Positions 42,201-57,200 of a stretch of DNA of 64,000 nt are shown in pieces; the stretch's first letter is position 1, and each line of letters starts with the position of its first letter. Source of the DNA: Nematostella vectensis (taxonomy: Eukaryota > Cnidaria > Anthozoa > Actiniaria > Edwardsiidae); assembly GCF_932526225.1 (NCBI RefSeq), contig NC_064037.1, positions 9,036,203-9,100,202 of the forward strand, given 5' to 3'. The notes beneath the pieces are model-generated. The model was not told where the DNA came from. It saw only the letters and a program-made list of their open reading frames with translations, and ran no database searches. The position numbers and the translations under genes were made by a program.

Positions 42201-45200
42201 GACTGCTTTCCCAAAAAATCACGCATTCAATCATTATTTACGCAATTTCTCTAATTCTTTCAAATTCATATAAAAATCATCCTAGATTCGGAGTTTAATT
42301 CAATGCTAGGTTAAATCATATTATAATAATTAATATATATTCTATAATATTAGAATAATTGGGATTTATCGAAGATCGAAGTTTGGAAAAAAGCGACTAT
42401 AGTACAAAATCAAAATGTGAGACTCCCCTAAAATATGCTGTAATTAATAAATCGAGTTACAAGGATCACGCCTGTGGAATATAACGATATTCGGTTGGGC
42501 CGATCTTGCCCTAAATCGACTATAACAATCTGAACATCTCGAGATAGACGTCGAAGAGATAGACGTTGAAGAATGATGAACATACTGCCAATCAAATCGT
42601 TCACAGGATGAATACTTCCATCTAAAAGTAAAAATTGATATGTCCCTTCATAAAAAAACGTAAGTATTAACATTTGGCGACCGTGATTTCGAGGCTTGGA
42701 GAAGTAGGCAGCACATTTCTGCCAAAATTATAATTCAAATGCATCCATTTTTATCGCTTTTAGCTTTTTGTAGACTGTGTTTTGATACTTAGTTATCAAT
42801 TACTTATCAAAATGAATTTCAAGCTCTTGAAATTCCGTTGCTACCGTTGTTTGAGTGGCACGGGCACACAGCGACAATCCCTCGAGAGTCAGCAACCTGT
42901 GAACTCCAGCTGAAATCCAAAACAACAGAAGTTCGAAGATAGCTCTGCGGCTCCTGGGAGTTTGGAAGAGCAAAATTGCCTTAATGCGTCGTTACCCGCA
43001 TAGATATTTAGATGTTCAGATTGTTACAGGCGATTTAGAGCAAGATCGGCCCAACCGAATATCGTTATATTTCACAGGCGTGATCCTTGAAGCTCGATTT
43101 AGTAAATAGGAGGAGTCTCACATTTTTTATTTTGTACTTCAGTCGATTTCTTTCAAACTTCGACCTTCGATTAACCTTTTTTATTCCGCAATCGGTTTGG
43201 ATTTAACCTAGCATTGCAATAAACTCCGAATCTAGGAATCTAGGTTCGAATCTAGAATCTAGTTTTTTTTCATAAGAATTTGAAAGAATATATAATAAAT
43301 AATGAATAAATAATGATTGTATGGGAGCGGTGTGAAAATGCGTGATTTTTTGGAAAAGCAGTCCTTTTAAATTGACGCGGGCCACGTTAAGGCATTATAA
43401 ATATTTATATTTCATTTTTTAACTTTTTTTTACATTGCACCAAACACGCCGCCTTTTCTGCTGCAAAAACATGTCAGCGATGTTTCGTACAAAGTAAAGA
43501 GATGTAAAACATATCACTTCAACCTTGCGTTGGCTGATTTTCCTGATCCACCAGGTCTACTCAGACCATCTAATATTTCTAAAGCTTGTAATACCATGTT
43601 TTTTTGTATGTTTTGTTGCCCAACCCGCTCTCAGCGAAATAAGGCTATGCCCTTGAACTTCTAATTAATGCCCATAGTTTTAAGACTGATAAATTTCGAT
43701 AATTTTTCTTAATATACTATTTTTCTTTATTACAGATACCCTTCAGGAGGTACTAATCTAGGCGCAGCCCTACGACTCGCTAAAGGATCGTTTTTCCGCC
43801 GTCGTATCAGCGGCAGAAAACAAGTACTTCTTGTGCTCTCTGATGCGATCTCACGTGATAGTGTTAGTGGTCCATCGAAGGCACTCAGGAGAGCTGGGGT
43901 CGAGGTTTTCGCGTTTGGTATCGGGCCGAAGGTTAGGCGCCGTGATCTGTATCAGGTGGCCTCCACTCGTAAGCACGCATATTCGGTTGGATTTAGAACG
44001 CTGTACTCGCTTCTGAGGCCTATTAAACAGAGGATTTGTAGGCCAGGAAGTGTGGTGCCCACAATACCACCCGTCACTGTACCTACCAAACGACCAGGTG
44101 AATACTTTGTAACTGCCTTTAAAGAGAATGTATTGAACGTCATTCTAATTTCCCTGAAATCGTTTAATTACGTTTGGAGGTATAACCATCAATATTTTAC
44201 TGTTCCCTTTCAGTCCCCAAGCCATATGCCCGTGTAGTGTATCCTATAGACAGGCTTCGAGGTGGCCGGGACATTAGTGGAGGCAGAACTCCACTTCCAA
44301 GAGCGCGTTTCATTGGTGTAAAATGGGCATCCGGTCCTGACGGAAGAAGAGACGGTTCTACTGAATTCTCAGGCAAATCAAGTAGCTTTGTGGAGATTCC
44401 ATTTTCGCAGAGACTCGATGCACGTAACTCGATTACCATAATTGCGTGGGTTTACCACACAGGTCAATCTGGGCCTATTGTAAACTTTAACCCCCGCGGC
44501 TGGGGCGTTCATCTCTGGATGGTAGGCCCGCGTACATTGTTTGTACGATTTGTCACTCGAAAAGGAAGCTTCCGAGTACCTGTAACAACAAAGAGATTCA
44601 ACTACAGAGCATGGAACTATGTCGCGGCGACATATAGTCACAGAACAGGTTTTGCCAGTCTGTTTGTTAACTCTAGGCGGGTTGCAAGCAAACGCATCGG
44701 CAAGATCGATCTTGCTACACACTACAAGATTCGTCTTGGTGCCCGTATTGGTGACTCAAGATACTTCCGGGGTCGCATTTTCTGCGTTCAGATCTATGAC
44801 AAAGCATTGAAAGCTAGACAGATAGCCCATCTTCGACGAATCTGCTTTAGGAAAGGTAATAGGTCTTGCCGAATATAAATCTAGATCTACGCTGTACATA
44901 CAGTTTAACTGTCACACTGATGTTATACTGACTTAATGATTGCCGGGAGAGACATGTATGAAACGACTAGCTCTCCAGCTCGTTGTATACTTGCCTGTCC
45001 GTTTGCTGTACTTGATAGGAAAACACAATTTTTTTTTACAGGTCCACAACCAACAGTGCGTCCTCCGACCAAACGCCCAACTCCACCCCCTAAAAGTAAG
45101 TAAATGGCCCAACTTTAAGTGTGTAACTAAACTTTTAAACCTGATGGCGTTTCAAAGCTAACGCACAGACTATTAAGGGTTGACAACTTGTAAAAAAACC

Positions 45201-48200
45201 CATCGCCTGCATATAGTTTACTATACTTCTGTATCTTGCAATTCAAATTATTTGAGCCTATATGAAGGCTCCCGCTACTTTTTATATTAGTAACGATGGA
45301 ACAGCAATGTTTTTTGGTTGTGACTTTTGAATATTTTTATTTCAGTCTGCAAACAAAGAATGGATCTTGGCTTCCTTATTGACGTCTCGTCCACTGTAAA
45401 AAGAAAGAACCTGCAGTACGTCCGACAGTTTATCCGGGAGATGTCCCGACGGTTCACAGTCACTAGTAGACTCACACGTATAGGCGTCGTTGTTTATTCG
45501 TCTGGCCAGCGTAGATTGCTCTCCGTAGTACGTGGACGAACCCATCGAAGCGTAAACCGAGTTCTTGGTAAGATCCGTGCCACCAGGGGCCGCAGGATTA
45601 CCGGTCGAGCACTCACCTATGTGAAGAGGTACCTGTTTAATGGACGTCCTCACTGCGGCAGGAAGAGAGTCCTTGTCGTGATCACTAGCGGACGATCCGT
45701 GGACTCAGTGTTGCGACCAGCCAGAGGTCTAACAGGCGTTGGCGTAGAGACGTACGTCGTGGTTACGGGTAGAAACAGCAGACAGATGATTCAGATCGCT
45801 AGTACTCGACGCCATGTGATCATTGTGCGGTATCGCTCCTTGATGAAGATCGTCATGTCTCTCAAGAACAAGATCTGCAATTCACCCAGAGGTAAGTCGA
45901 GGATTTACCTTCTATGCAGGAGCTTTACTCCGCGCAATCATGAACGACGAGGTTGGTATCGTGCGCCAACAAAATAGGCAGATTACAGTTTCTCCCAATT
46001 AACATTAAACTTTAAAAATGTTTATTTCAGTAATTGTGAGAAGAGGAGCTGTTGCGCTGTACCAACTTACTAGCCAATATGGGGCACGCGACATAAGCAG
46101 AAATAAGAACCCTTCTGCAAAGTTCTACAATGTTAGATACATGCGCGGTCCCGACAATCATCCACGAGGTGCCATCTTCTTAAGAGGGAGACGGAACAGC
46201 TACGTGCGAATCCCCAACAACGGTTGCCTAGACACTCAACAATCAATCACAATTATTTTCTGGGTATACCCTGAAGGACGTGGCCCAATTGTCCATTATA
46301 ACCCGCGTGGTAAAGGCGTTGGTTTGTGGATGACTCGATCGAATGAAATAACTGCAAGGTTTATTGGTCGACGAAGAAAGCGTGTTCCCTTGATCAAAGG
46401 AAGGGTGGCCCATCGTGGATGGAACTACATTGCTGCAACGTATGATCACAAAACTGGGCGTGCAACTATCTGGAAGAACTCGGCTCCTATCGCGCAGCGG
46501 TACATAGGGAAGTTCCGGTATGGTTTGGCGACTCAGGGTGCCCTCGCGATAGGTGCTATCACCAGAAGTCGTCGGTATTTCCGCGGTCGTGTTGCCTGTC
46601 TTCAGGTTTATAGAAGAGCATTGAACGCTCGTGAGATACGATCCAAGAAGGTTGCATGCTTTAGACACGGTAAGTTAGATGAGTCTTATTTTTTTATGTT
46701 TTGTGTAGCTTATCATCCTTTTTTTTGTGTTCTTAGTACCTACGCAACGACCAACAATACCGACCAAACCGCCAACAAAAGGTTTGTGCTAATTATTTGA
46801 TTATAAAGACAAGCTACAATATTGTATTTAAATTTTTAGATGTTAGATGCATTGCAATGTGTTCCCACTTTTCTGACTCGCGTCAATACATTTACAAGAT
46901 TTATCAACTTGAACTACGAAAGTTGCAATAAGCGGGCCACGCTGATCATATGAAAATCAGAGACCATATTATCAAATACCCGATCTTATACTGACGTAAC
47001 GATTTTTATTTATTTTTATCTTATTCTTAGTGTGCAGGAACCGAATCGATATTGGCTTTCTTGTCGATGGGTCCGCCAGCATTGAGAAACGCGGAAAGGG
47101 TAACTTTGGTCGCATGCTCAACCTGATCAAATCTACCCTGAATGCATTCAGTCTTCGGCAGCGCCGCACTCGTGTGAGCGTTGTGTTGTACTCTAACCGG
47201 CCATTCAAGGTTTTCGGTTTCAACCGGTACTCTTCAAAGTTGCGCGTCATCCGTGCCATAAACTACATGCGCTACCCTCGCGGAGGAACCAAGCTTCGAC
47301 GTGCACTCTATTACGTCAAGCGATACTTATTTACCCGACGTCAACGCGGGCGAAAGCAAGTGCTTGTTGTCCTGACTGATGGTATTTCTAGGAGAGGAGT
47401 GAAAGCCCCAGCAATAAGTCTCCATCGTGCGGGAGTTGAGGTCCACTCGATTGGTATTGGAAGAACATTCCGTAGACGTCAGTCACAACAGCTACGGCAG
47501 CTCGCGTCTAGCGCATCACTGGTGTACAAGACTTCGCTGAAAAGCGTACGATCCCTCGTTAAACGCCTGCAGCGAAGCATCTGTCTACCGACTCGGCCAA
47601 CGAAAAAACCAACTAGACGTAAGTTTTATAACTATTTTCGATGGTTTCCATATTCATAGACAGGAATAATCATTTGAAATTATTGTAATGTATTTTAAAT
47701 TATTGTTATGTATTTTTCTAACCGAAAACAATTTAATTCATTTCAGCAACAAAGCGTCCAACCAAGCCAAAACGTAAGTATTTTCTCTAGGATTTTTCAT
47801 GGACAAAGAGATACAGAAACAAAATTTAATCAATGGATTAAATTAGATTTTAAGTCATTCAGGAGATCTCCAAAGCGTCCGAGTAGTTGAAATAGGCAAC
47901 ACGGTTTATTAGACTTCATGAGATTTTCATTTCCGGTTGACCTTTACATTCATCAGACTCCAATCAGATATCTAGGTCAAACAAACAAAAAATTATATTA
48001 TAATTCTCAGGAGAGCCTCGAGCGATCGCGTTCTACCCATTAAACGGACGTTCACGAGGACGAGATATCGGACCTCGTAAGAACCCCGCAGGGAAGCCGT
48101 TCAAGGTGTATCTTGCTGCTGGCCCAGACGGATGGCCTCGTGGTTCATACTTCTTTCCTGGAAAATCCAGCAGCTTTATCTACTTCCCAAACAACGGTGG

Positions 48201-51200
48201 TATCGATGCTAGACGCTCCATTACTATCGTTGGCTGGGTCTATCCTGAGAGAAGCGGTCCTATTTTCCATTACAAGCCTCGTAAGCAGGGCGTAAGGGTC
48301 TGGTACCAAGCTCCGAGTACGCTCTATGCTACCTTTCAACGTCGGTCCGGGCGTCGAACGAAATCAGTCCTGACTCGACAACTCAAGAGACGACAGTGGA
48401 ATTATTTTGCTGCGACTTACGATCACCGCACCGGTTTAGCTACACTGTGGCTTGATGCCCTGCCCGCTAAACAGCGTAATATTGGCCGTTTCCGACTTGC
48501 GACCAACCACCCTGCGGTCATGGGGAAGAAACCCGGAGACCGTAGATACTTCCGTGGACGTATTTCCTGTGTTCATGTTTACGACGTCGCTCTAACTGGC
48601 CCAAGAATCAAAGCTCTCAAGAAAGTCTGCTTACGCGGTAAGTCTTGCCATTGCACTTGCTTATTTTTAATTATTTTGATTACCTCTCTATTTCCAGCTT
48701 CGCCATTCGATGGCATAACACATCGAATTATACATTTAAATATGGGCCATTTCAATAAACGTCAGGAATGTCGCTGGTGTCCTTCACACGAAGAATGTCA
48801 TTGTCAAAGTCGTATCGTGTTGCCATATCTCTACTCAGTCCCTATTTGTTTGTTCATGGTATTAATCCATGTGTTCTTTGTGTTCTTAAGGTGCACCTCC
48901 ACCGACACCAACTTTACCCAGTAAGTAAAACCATTTAAAACAAATTCACATAATTAATTGTAAAGGCCATGCCAAACAAGTGAGCCTATATATGGCCAGA
49001 ACAACATGGGTACGTCGATTTATTTTATCCATACCCACCGTAATATGGAGAAATGATATCACAATTGGGTGGCTTGACATTTTAGAATATAGTGTCTCCT
49101 TGGTTTCTTTTGATCAAGGTTATGATATCGCTGAAGTAATAGTGAAAACTTTAATCAGGTGTAACGATATCTGTATAAATTATTTATTAACGAGATTCAA
49201 ACTCGCTCGAAACAGAACTACCCCATGTTGTCGCCGTCTACCCACTGGACCGTATCCATGGTGCTCGTGACGTCACGCGGCACAGCTTTACCGGTCGCCT
49301 GGTGAACACACGCTTCCGCCGAGGCCCAGATGGTCGAAGGGACGGCTCAACAGAATTCCGTGGAACCTCCAACAGCTACCTCGAGATCCCGAATCGTGGG
49401 AAGCTGGACACTAGAAGATCCACTACCATTCTCGCTTGGGTCTACCACACCGGAAGATCAGGCCCCATCTTCAACTACAACATCCGGGGATTCGGAGTCC
49501 ACGTTTGGATGGTGCGACCTCGTGTCCTCTTCGTCCGATTTGTTAGACGCGATTTGAAACATACCCCACACATATCAACAACTACTAAACTTCTCAAGTA
49601 CCGTGCATGGAATTATGTCGGTGTAAGCTACGACTATAGGACTGGAAATGCCATTATTTGGATCAACTCAAGGCCTGTTGCGAGAAAGAGAATAGGTAGA
49701 TTTGAGCTTGCGACGAACTATCCCGTAAGAGTGGGTGCGCGGCGGGGCGATGGCCGTTATTTCCGTGGAAGGCTCTTCTGTCTTCAAGTGTACAGCAAAG
49801 CACTTACTGCATTACAGATTCGTGCAGCCGAAAGAAGATGCTTCCGGGAAGGTTTGTAAATAGTGGTTGTGTTGTACTTTGCCCAGGGACGTGGCCAGGG
49901 GGTGGCCCAGGGGGCCCGCCCTCCCCCCCCCCTTCTAGCAGCCAGAAATACAGTAAATGTATGAGACATCTAAAATGCAGGAGAAAATGCCTTGAAAGGG
50001 CCTTTTGGGCCCCCTCCTGTTAAAAATCCTGGCTACGCAGCTGACTTACCCAACTAGCTATATTAAAAAATTAATCATTTTCTTTTCTTTTTTCCGTAGA
50101 AGAACCAACAAAACCTCGTAAGTATCGGGTCCAGCTTTGCATTTGTTAACATGATACTTCCCTCTCGCGTGTGTCTAAGTCCCTTCTATCTTTCAGCTCG
50201 AACCCCACCAAAACCGACTGTTACTCCTGTTGGGCGTAAGTAGTTATTCCATCCATCCACTTTTTAGACTGTAAATCCTTATTCTGTACCTCTTATGTTA
50301 CATTTCGTAGTTTGCAACAGACCTATCGACCTTGGTCTCCTTGTCGACGGATCTGGCAGTATCGTCTTGCATGGGAAAGACAACTTCGGTCGCCTTATCG
50401 AGTTCGTACAGTCTCTGGTCAGCTTTTTCCGAATCTCCCGTCGACATACTCGCGTTGGAATGATTCTCTATAGCACAAGATCATACCCAATATTCCGCTT
50501 AAATCAATATACGAGCAAGCGTGCAATTATGGGCAAAATACGCAATGTACGCTATCCGGCAGGAGGGACGAGAACTGGACAAGCTCTTAGGTACGCCAGA
50601 AGATACTTTTTCAGCGGACGAAAGCCAAAAGGTCGCAAAAGGGTACTGATACTGCTTACAGACGGTATCTCACAAGATAGCGTTAAGGGACCTGCGCTTC
50701 AGCTGCGCAATGCCGGAGCTGAAGTTTTTACTATCGCTGTTGGCAAGCGTTTCAGGAAGAAACAGTTGAAACAGATTGCAAGCGATGGAAGTCACGTGTT
50801 CACGGTGGCCTTCAGACAATTGCCTACTCTCATCCGAAGGATCAAGAACATGGCGTGCTCCCCGCAACCCCGACCTACAAGTAAGATTTACTGCTACACA
50901 GTATCGTATATGATATGTGGATACTTAGGTTAGAGGTGTATTATACGTTTGAAACACGACTGAGCAATTAAACTTGCTTTCAGAACCAAAGCCTACTCCA
51001 AGAACTGTCCCAACAAAATCACCAACGCCTCCACCCAAAGGTACACAAATGTTTAAGATAGCTCCCACTTATCACCAAATGGTCGCCAAATGATATTGCG
51101 AATAATTCCATTTCTAATGTTTATTTGACATATTATTCAGTGTCAACATCGAGTCGATTTTGGCTGTTTAGCAGAAAAAAAAATAATTGTCATTTTTTCT

Positions 51201-54200
51201 GCAGTATGTCGACGTCGTATCGATCTTGGGTTCCTTATCGACGTGTCGAGGGCTGTTGGTGGAAAGAACATCCCCTACATCCGCCGATTCATCCGAGAAA
51301 TGACTCGACGATTTACGGTCTCCAGACGAATTGTTCGAGTCGGTGTCGTGATCTACTCGTCCCGTGCCCGACGTATTCTATCCCTCACCCGTGCGACCGG
51401 ACGTAGGAGTGTCTACCGAATCCTGGGCAGGATCCGCGCCACTAGGGGTCGCAGGAGCACTGGTCGAGCGCTTAACTATGTTAAGAAGTACCTGTTCACT
51501 GGACGTCCTCAGTGCGGCAGGAAGAGAGTCCTTGTGGTGATCACTAGAGGACGATCCGTGGACTCAGTTTTGCGACCAGCAAGAGGACTAACAGGCGTTG
51601 GCGTGGAGACGTATGTAGTGGTTACAGGTAGAACCGCCAGACAGATGACTCAGATCGCTAGTACTCGACGCCATGTGATCAGTGTGCGGTATCGGTCCTT
51701 GATTAAGATTGTCGTGTCTCTCAAGAATAAGATATGCAACTCACCCAGAGGTAAGCTCTTACCTTTCGTGTCTCGTCTAGAAAAATGTAAGGTTTTGTTC
51801 ACGAAGTATCAAGCTTGAGGTATTATCCACTGTTCATGATCATCATTGTTTTATTTACAGTAATTGTTCATCGTGGAGCTGTCGGGCTTTATGAGCTGAC
51901 CGGCAAGACAGGTGTAAAAGACGTGAGTCGTAACAGAAACCCTCCGGCCAGGTTCTACAACGTCCGGTACATCACCGGACCGGACAGACATCCAAAGGGC
52001 GCACTGTACCTTCGAGGACGATCTAACAGCTACGTTCGCATCCCCAACTCTGGCTGCCTTGATACGCAGCAGTCAATCACCATTCTGGTATGGGTTTACC
52101 CCGAAGGACGTGGCCCCATTGTCCATTATAATCCGCGTGGACGAGGTGTCGGTCTTTGGATGACGCGCACCAATAAAGTGACGGGCTATCTTGTAGGACG
52201 GGCCGGCCGAGTTGCCCCGCCTGTCAAGAGTCGCCGCGTGAAGCCGAGGAGCTGGAACTACATTGCTCTTACCTACAGTCACAAGAATGGTGTAGCGAAT
52301 CTATGGAATAACGCAAGGCGTATTGGGAGCAAGCGCGTGGGCTATTTCCGTAATGGTCTGGCCACGAACTACCCCGTTACTGTTGGTGTTAAGCCAGGAG
52401 ATCGTCGGTACTTGCGTGGGCGCGTCGCGTGTCTGCAGGTGTTTGCGCGAGTCCTGAATGCGCGAGAGATCCAGCAGCGAATGAGAGCTTGCTGGAGATC
52501 AGGTGAGTATCAATACTTTTCCGCTCTGAAAAGTTTCTTAAAGATATAGCTTTTGCTTGTTTGCAGATTGGGTAGCATATTATAGCTTGTATACTATAAC
52601 TTGATCTATCAGCTAGTGAACCGCCATCCTTTTCTTTAAGTTACCGGTCTTACAGTTGGTGAGCCGTCTACGTTTTTAGAATAATGATTTTCTAATTTTT
52701 TGTTTTTCACCTTTTTAGTACCTACCAAGAGTCCAGTAGTACCAACAAAAAGACCCGTAATACCAACCAAGCCGCCCAATCGACCTGGTATGCATCTTAT
52801 TTTGAAAGTAGCATACCATCTTTATATATCGAGGCACTTTATACACTTCCAGAGGAAATTGTTAACCTCTGAAGCAATGTTAATGGTATACCATAAAGTA
52901 CTCCAGCGACACAAATTGTTGTGCCGGGTTACTTTAACATCGTAAACAGATAGATTAACACATTCACGCCATAAAATGCTAAATAGCAAAGGCACTTTAT
53001 AAAGGCAGTCATTACACGGCTGAAAACGAAAGAAAGCTTATGATTTAAATTGTGTGTGTTTTGGGGAATTAGAAAACCTTAGAAAATCTATAATTATCGG
53101 TTCAAAGGCGAGAGCAAGAAAATATAATCCCAGTAGTAAAATGAACAAACTCAAACTAGTAGCGGAAAAATCTGACAGCATTATCCTCCTGGTGTGAAGT
53201 TTAAATTTCTAAACTTTATATTCCTTTTTTTTTTGTCTAGTTTGTCAGTCTCGTGTAGACCTCGGTTTTCTGTTGGACGGATCAGGCAGCATTGAGCACC
53301 ACTCCCGAGGAAGCTTCCGTAAACTGATCGATTTCATCAAATCGTTCGTGAGTTTCTTCCCAGTGAGTCGACGTCAAACTCGAGTTGGCGTTGTCCTCTT
53401 TTCTACAAAAGCTCATCTCATCTTCAACTTCAAGCGGTTTAGTAACAGACGAAGCATCTATAGGGCTATCGACCAAATTAGGTAAGTGGGTATGATTTCA
53501 AATACTTGCGTGATTTAAGCTCTCGATCCATGGCCAATCACTGGAAGGGCATAAATGATATTTCGTGAAAATTGCTGCGCTTTGATCATCAGTAACGTTA
53601 AGCATGCATTATTGTGATCTACCATTATCAAACCCGAGAACAATGAATGACAATCTGATATAAGGAAAGCATCGACATTTTTTGTTCGCACTAAACCCTA
53701 TGTTTCCTTCCTCGTTAATAATGTTTACCAACTCCCCAGATTCCCTAGAGGAGGTACAAGGGTTGGTAACGCCCTCTCCTTCGCTGGACGCCGTCTGTTC
53801 CGTGGACGCGGCTCTAGCAATCGCAAGCGTGTTCTCGTTCTCGTCACTGACGGGATCTCACAGGATCGCGTATCGCGCGCCGCTGCTGCGTTGCGTAAGC
53901 GACGCGTGGAGATATTCGTCTTGGGTATTGGGCCACGTATCAAGCGGCGCCAGTTAACATTAGTGGCTTCGGACCGTAAACACGTTTTCACTACGAGGTT
54001 TAGAAGTATCGCAATGGGAAGACTGATGGTCCGGATGAAGGGGCTTGCATGTAGACCGTACAATTCTGGTGAGAATTAGTATTACCCTTGACATGGTGTG
54101 AAGTACTGTAGTATACCGTTGACATGGCGTGAAGTACTGTAGTATACCGTGACATGGTGTGAAGTACTGTAGTATACCCTTGACATGGTGTGAAGTACTG

Positions 54201-57200
54201 TAGTATACCCTTGACATGGTGTGAAGTACTGTAGTATACCCTTGACATGGTGTGAAGTACTGTAGTATACCCTTGACATGGTGTGAAGTACTGTAGTATA
54301 CCCTGACATGGTGTGAAGTACTGTAGTATACCCTTGACATGGTGTGAAGTACTGTAGTATACCCTGACATGGTGTGAAGTACTGTAGTATACCCTTGACA
54401 TGGTGTGAAGTACTGTAGTATACCCTGACATGGCGTGAAGTACTGTAGTATACCCTTGACATGGTGTGAAGTACTGTAGTATACCCTGACATGGTGTGAA
54501 GTACTGTAGTATACCCTTGACATGGTGTGAAGTACTGTAGTATACCGTTGACATGGTGTGAAGTACTGTAGTATACCCTGACATGGTGTGAAGTACTGTA
54601 GTATACCGTTGACATGGTGTGAAGTACTGTAGTATACCCTGACATGGTGTGAAGTACTGTAGTATACCCTGACATGGTGTGAAGTACTGTAGTATACCCT
54701 GACACGGTGTGAAGTACTGTAGTATACCGTTGACATGGTGTGAAGTACTGTAGTATACCCTGACATGGTGTGAAGTACTGTAGTATACCCTGACATGGTG
54801 TGAAGTACTGTAGTATACCCTTGACATGGTGTGAAGTACTGTAGTATACCCCTAACATGGTGTAAAGTAAATGTAGTATACCCTTGACATGGTATACACT
54901 TAGCAATCTTTGTACACTTTTCTTAACGTTGATTTTATAACCCCTGCATCATTTATTATGCTCCCTAGCTCGCAATTTGGCAGTTTAGCTTGTGAGCATA
55001 AGTAAAAATACTATAAATTTTAATGCTTAAGAGTAAAAATTTGAGATATTGGTAAAAGGATTTGCGGTTGATTTCGGGATACCAATAATTGAAATATGTG
55101 TGTCAAGATAATAGATCTTCGATGTCTGATACTATTGTGTTTCGGGAGTCGGTATCGCATTGCACTCGTTGTAATTTCTTCTTCTTATTTTTTTATTTCT
55201 TCTTTCAGTACCAACGCCAAGGCCTTACAGTAAGTTACGTTTTCTGATATTGTAAAAGAAGAACACATAACTATCTATCTGAGCCATATCAATAACACAT
55301 TCCTGTTATTTGTTTTCCAGGGTGCAATACAAATATTGATCTCGTGTTCGCTATCGATGCTTCAAGCAGCGTAGGAAAGGTAAACTTCGAGCGCGTAAAG
55401 GGCTTTATCCGAAGACTTGTTGAGTCTTTCCACATCTCCAGGACTTCAACCCGTGTAGCGGCCATCGTCTATTCCTCCCGCCCTCGCGTTGCGTTCGACT
55501 TCAACCGCTACACATCAGCAAGACGTGCCGCCCACGCCGTCAAGAGATTGCGCTTTTTGCGCGGTGGAACTTCTACTGGCCGCGCCTTACGCTTGGCGTC
55601 AAGCAGGCTGTTCCGTCGCTACGGTCGCAAGCGCCGTAAGGTGCTCATGCTTATCACGGATGGCAAGTCGAGTGATGATGTCTTGAAGCCGAGTAAAGCA
55701 CTGAAAAGAAAAGGAGTACAGATCTTTGCTGTTGGTGTTGGAATGTCTGTAAGTCGAAATGAGCTGATCTTGATTGCTTCGCATCCAAGCCAAGTTTACC
55801 AGGCAAGCTTTACTTCTTTGAGCGCCATTGTGAAGAGCTTGGCAAGGAAGACATGTGAAAGTAAGTAGTATGGAGCCGACTTGCGTTACAGTGTTGTTTG
55901 GGTTTTATTCCGATAATATTGTGTTCGCCACACAAGTCGCCTTCAGAGTCATCAAGAGGGAGTATTCGTGCCAATACACCTAGGGTAAAAGGATCGGTAC
56001 TTGAAGAGGGGTTGTGGATAGAGAGGACGCAGCACGTGCTGGGTAAAAGGGATTGGTTATGAATCCTAATAGGGAGGGTAGTGGGTGCCGCAATACCATC
56101 TTACAGGGTTGGAAAATACGTTAATTCTGTTAAGCAAAACCGTGAGTAAATGACGAAACTCCGTGTAATATTTGCAAGTTTTTCTCTAACCACTTTTTCT
56201 TTGTTTCAGCACCTTTACCAACTCTACCTACAAAGAGGCCAACAAAACGACCAACAAAGCCTCGTCCGAGTTAGTGTTTAAACCCACTTTTTAATAACCC
56301 GACGGCATGAGGTTATAAACTTATAACTTTCCCTTTTTATCTCGCAGGATTCCCTAACCCTATCGCAGTGTTTCCTCTCGATCGCCGCTCTAATGGTCGC
56401 GACATCAGCCGTGGTAGGAACACTCCAGGAATGCAACGCAACACCAAGTACGCACCTGGTCCTTTCGGTCGTCCGGACAGGTCAACCTACTTCCGTGGCA
56501 GCAGGACTTCCTACATCCGCTTTCCCAATAATGGGAACCTGGACGCGCGTAAGTCCATTACCATTATCGCATGGGTTAACCCCATACGCCGCGGACCTAT
56601 CTTCGAGTACTTCCGCGGTGTCAAGTTCTGGGCGCGTACCGAGAGAACTATTTATGCACGGTTTGATCAGCGAAATGGTCTACCCTCGCGGGCCGTATAT
56701 GCAAGACGGTTACGTCCAAAAACCTGGAATTACGTAGCGGCTACTTATAATCACCGTACGCAGATAGCAACAGTATGGTATAACTCCAGACCCGTTGCTT
56801 CCCGAAAGATTGGCCGTATCCGATTGGCTACTAGCCGCCCCGCCTACATGGGTCTGGGATTCCGCGGAAGGATTCACTGTGTGCAGGTGTACAATGAGGC
56901 GCTGCATGGACGACAGATACACAAGATGAAGCACCTCTGTAGCAAACCAGGTAATACACATATTCTGGACAGGAAGGAAAAATGTTCCAAAAAACAAATT
57001 TCTTAGCAAATATAACAGAGATTTCCTAATATTTAGCGTAATAATAAACAAAATATCAAGTGAGACTTTTTAATCTTTAATGCGACTTTTTGTAAAGTTT
57101 AATTGAAATGTGTAGATGTCCTCCCAGCGAGCTTTCACGATGCGCATGGCGCATGATCTTGGAGGTGTGGATTCTGGTCTCTCAGTATTAGTGTTTTGAA

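Noticed and set aside
49896-49935. G/C-rich block as a regulatory CpG island
   Set aside because: It is only about 40 bp, a plain ggccc/poly-C run within an intron, with no start codon or promoter context nearby.
54083-54898. CRISPR-like array
   Set aside because: The repeats are directly adjacent without unique spacers, and the genome is eukaryotic.
53960-54906. Three overlapping minus-strand ORFs of about 275 codons
   Set aside because: They are read-through of the 29-31-bp minisatellite, whose unit has no stop in these frames; the translation is a pure repeat (YYSTSHHV) and gives no independent evidence of coding.
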